From contig JAQWDO010000040.1 in assembly GCA_028705415.1 (NCBI GenBank), positions 1 through 7,182 of the forward strand: a stretch of 7,182 bases of DNA, written 5' to 3'. Shown here one piece after another: positions 6,465 through 7,182 of the stretch. This DNA is from Dehalococcoidales bacterium. GTDB taxonomy: Bacteria > Chloroflexota > Dehalococcoidia > Dehalococcoidales > CSSed11-197. Under the pieces are notes generated by a model. The model did no database searches. It saw nothing but the letters and a program-made list of their open reading frames with translations, and had not been told where the DNA came from. Each line of letters begins with the position of its first letter. Within the stretch, counting starts at the first letter, position 1. The translations under genes were made by a program, and so were the position numbers.

Positions 6465-7112
6465 CTATTCTTCAGTTTGTGGGGTAACAGCATCCTGGCC
6501 GGCTGCTTCCACTCCAGGTGCCGCCTCCTCTTCTTCGGATTCCCCGGTTTCAGCTGTTGCTGACTGGGATACCCTTACGATGACATATTCACCAGGGGTA
6601 ATGATTTCGATACCATCACCTGGTTTCAAATCAGCCACATGTATTGCCTGGCCGGCTTCCTTCAAACCGCTGATATCAACCTCAATGTGAGGGGGCAATT
6701 TATCAGGAAGGCATTCGACCTCGAGTTCATTCAACTGGTGCTCCAAAAAATTCTCCTTGTATTCCAGAGCCGGCGCTTCACCGATAAGCAATACAGGAAT
6801 TTCAGATGTCATCTTATGACTCATATTAACCTGGTAAAGGTCAACATGCACCAGACTGCGGTTAAGAGGATGGCGTGAAACGTTTTTAATCAGCACATTG
6901 CGGTTATTTTTCTCCCCTTCCACGTCAAGTAAAATTATACGTGAGGTCCCGCCCTTTATGATTTCTTCCAGGCCCTTCTCTCCGGTTTCCAGCGAGAGAG
7001 ATTCAAGCCCCTGGCCGTATAAATTGACAGGAACAATACCTTCTCGCCGTAAAAACCTGGTTTTCTTGCCAAACAAACTTCGTTTACCAGCATTAAGAAC
7101 TGTTTTTTTCAT
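6465..7112 (-). CDS. rplY: 50S ribosomal protein L25, CTC/TL5 type
   Basis: Ribosomal protein that binds 5S rRNA in the large subunit; longer CTC forms are linked to general stress in Bacillus. The protein has 215 residues. The N-terminal 5S-binding domain (about 1-90) shows FGKKTRFLRREGIVPVNLYG, then RHPLNRSLVHVDLYQV. The C-terminal beta domain of the CTC/TL5 type (about 95-180) includes ECLPDKLPPHIEVDIS. A low-complexity acidic tail (about 187-215, ESEEEEAAPG and onward) ends the protein. The length is normal for the long form and far greater than the roughly 94-residue enterobacterial L25. The start is supported by AAGGAG (7125-7120), seven bases before the ATG. It is probably monocistronic: own promoter upstream and a strong terminator downstream. 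Confidence 0.95.
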   Translation of the reverse strand: MKKTVLNAGKRSLFGKKTRFLRREGIVPVNLYGQGLESLSLETGEKGLEEIIKGGTSRIILLDVEGEKNNRNVLIKNVSRHPLNRSLVHVDLYQVNMSHKMTSEIPVLLIGEAPALEYKENFLEHQLNELEVECLPDKLPPHIEVDISGLKEAGQAIHVADLKPGDGIEIITPGEYVIVRVSQSATAETGESEEEEAAPGVEAAGQDAVTPQTEE

Positions 7113-7149
7113 GCACTTTCTCCTTTATTCAGGTCACAGGTAACGCAGA

Positions 7150-7158
7150 ATTATACCA
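7150..7158 (-). promoter_or_regulatory. Extended -10 promoter of rplY
   Basis: On the minus strand TG-G-TATAAT (7158-7150) is a perfect extended -10 element. The predicted start site is near 7143, giving a leader of about 30 bases before the ATG at 7112. No good -35 box is seen at the usual distance (TGTGCT), which an extended -10 tolerates. A strong constitutive promoter fits a ribosomal protein gene. Confidence 0.65.
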
Positions 7159-7182
7159 CTTTTAACCAACAAAGCACATCCG

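Overview
The window looks like ordinary chromosomal backbone from a free-living, monoderm-type bacterium of moderate base composition. The DnaE, bacterial L25 (CTC-type) and polar amino acid ABC transporter proteins, together with a DUF1461/TIGR01906 membrane protein (the family containing Firmicutes Lit), fit an anaerobic Chloroflexota lineage (Dehalococcoidia-like) or a Firmicutes-like lineage. This placement is inference from protein flavour, not from a marker search. No mobile element, CRISPR array, tRNA or rRNA was seen.

Layout, left to right. Bases 1-2470 (minus) hold the N-terminal 823 codons of the replicative DNA polymerase III alpha subunit, dnaE, running off the left edge. A 104-bp divergent promoter region separates it from a plus-strand Lit/TIGR01906-family membrane protein gene (2575-3258). 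That gene meets, tail to tail with a 4-bp overlap, a minus-strand gene (3255-3719) for an unrecognised 154-residue protein made of two tandem Cys-containing repeats. Its promoter carries a perfect inverted repeat across the -10 box. A 200-bp spacer (3720-3919) follows.

Bases 3920-6266 (minus) are a three-gene polar amino acid ABC importer operon, transcribed as binding lipoprotein (glnH-like), permease (glnP-like), ATPase (glnQ-like). A strong RNA hairpin and a possible six-codon minicistron sit between the first two genes. A 198-bp gap holds the operon's likely promoter and the intrinsic terminator of the upstream gene, rplY (6465-7112, minus), a long L25 ribosomal protein with an acidic tail and its own extended -10 promoter near the right edge.

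The transporter genes work together: GlnH captures an amino acid outside the cell, GlnP forms the pore, and GlnQ powers import. GlnH is a predicted lipoprotein and so a potential substrate for lipoprotein-modifying enzymes, the class of activity known for some relatives of the 2575-3258 gene. The items most worth a second look are the duplicated C-x30-CQxGCF protein with its operator-like promoter, and the hairpin/minicistron between glnH and glnP.
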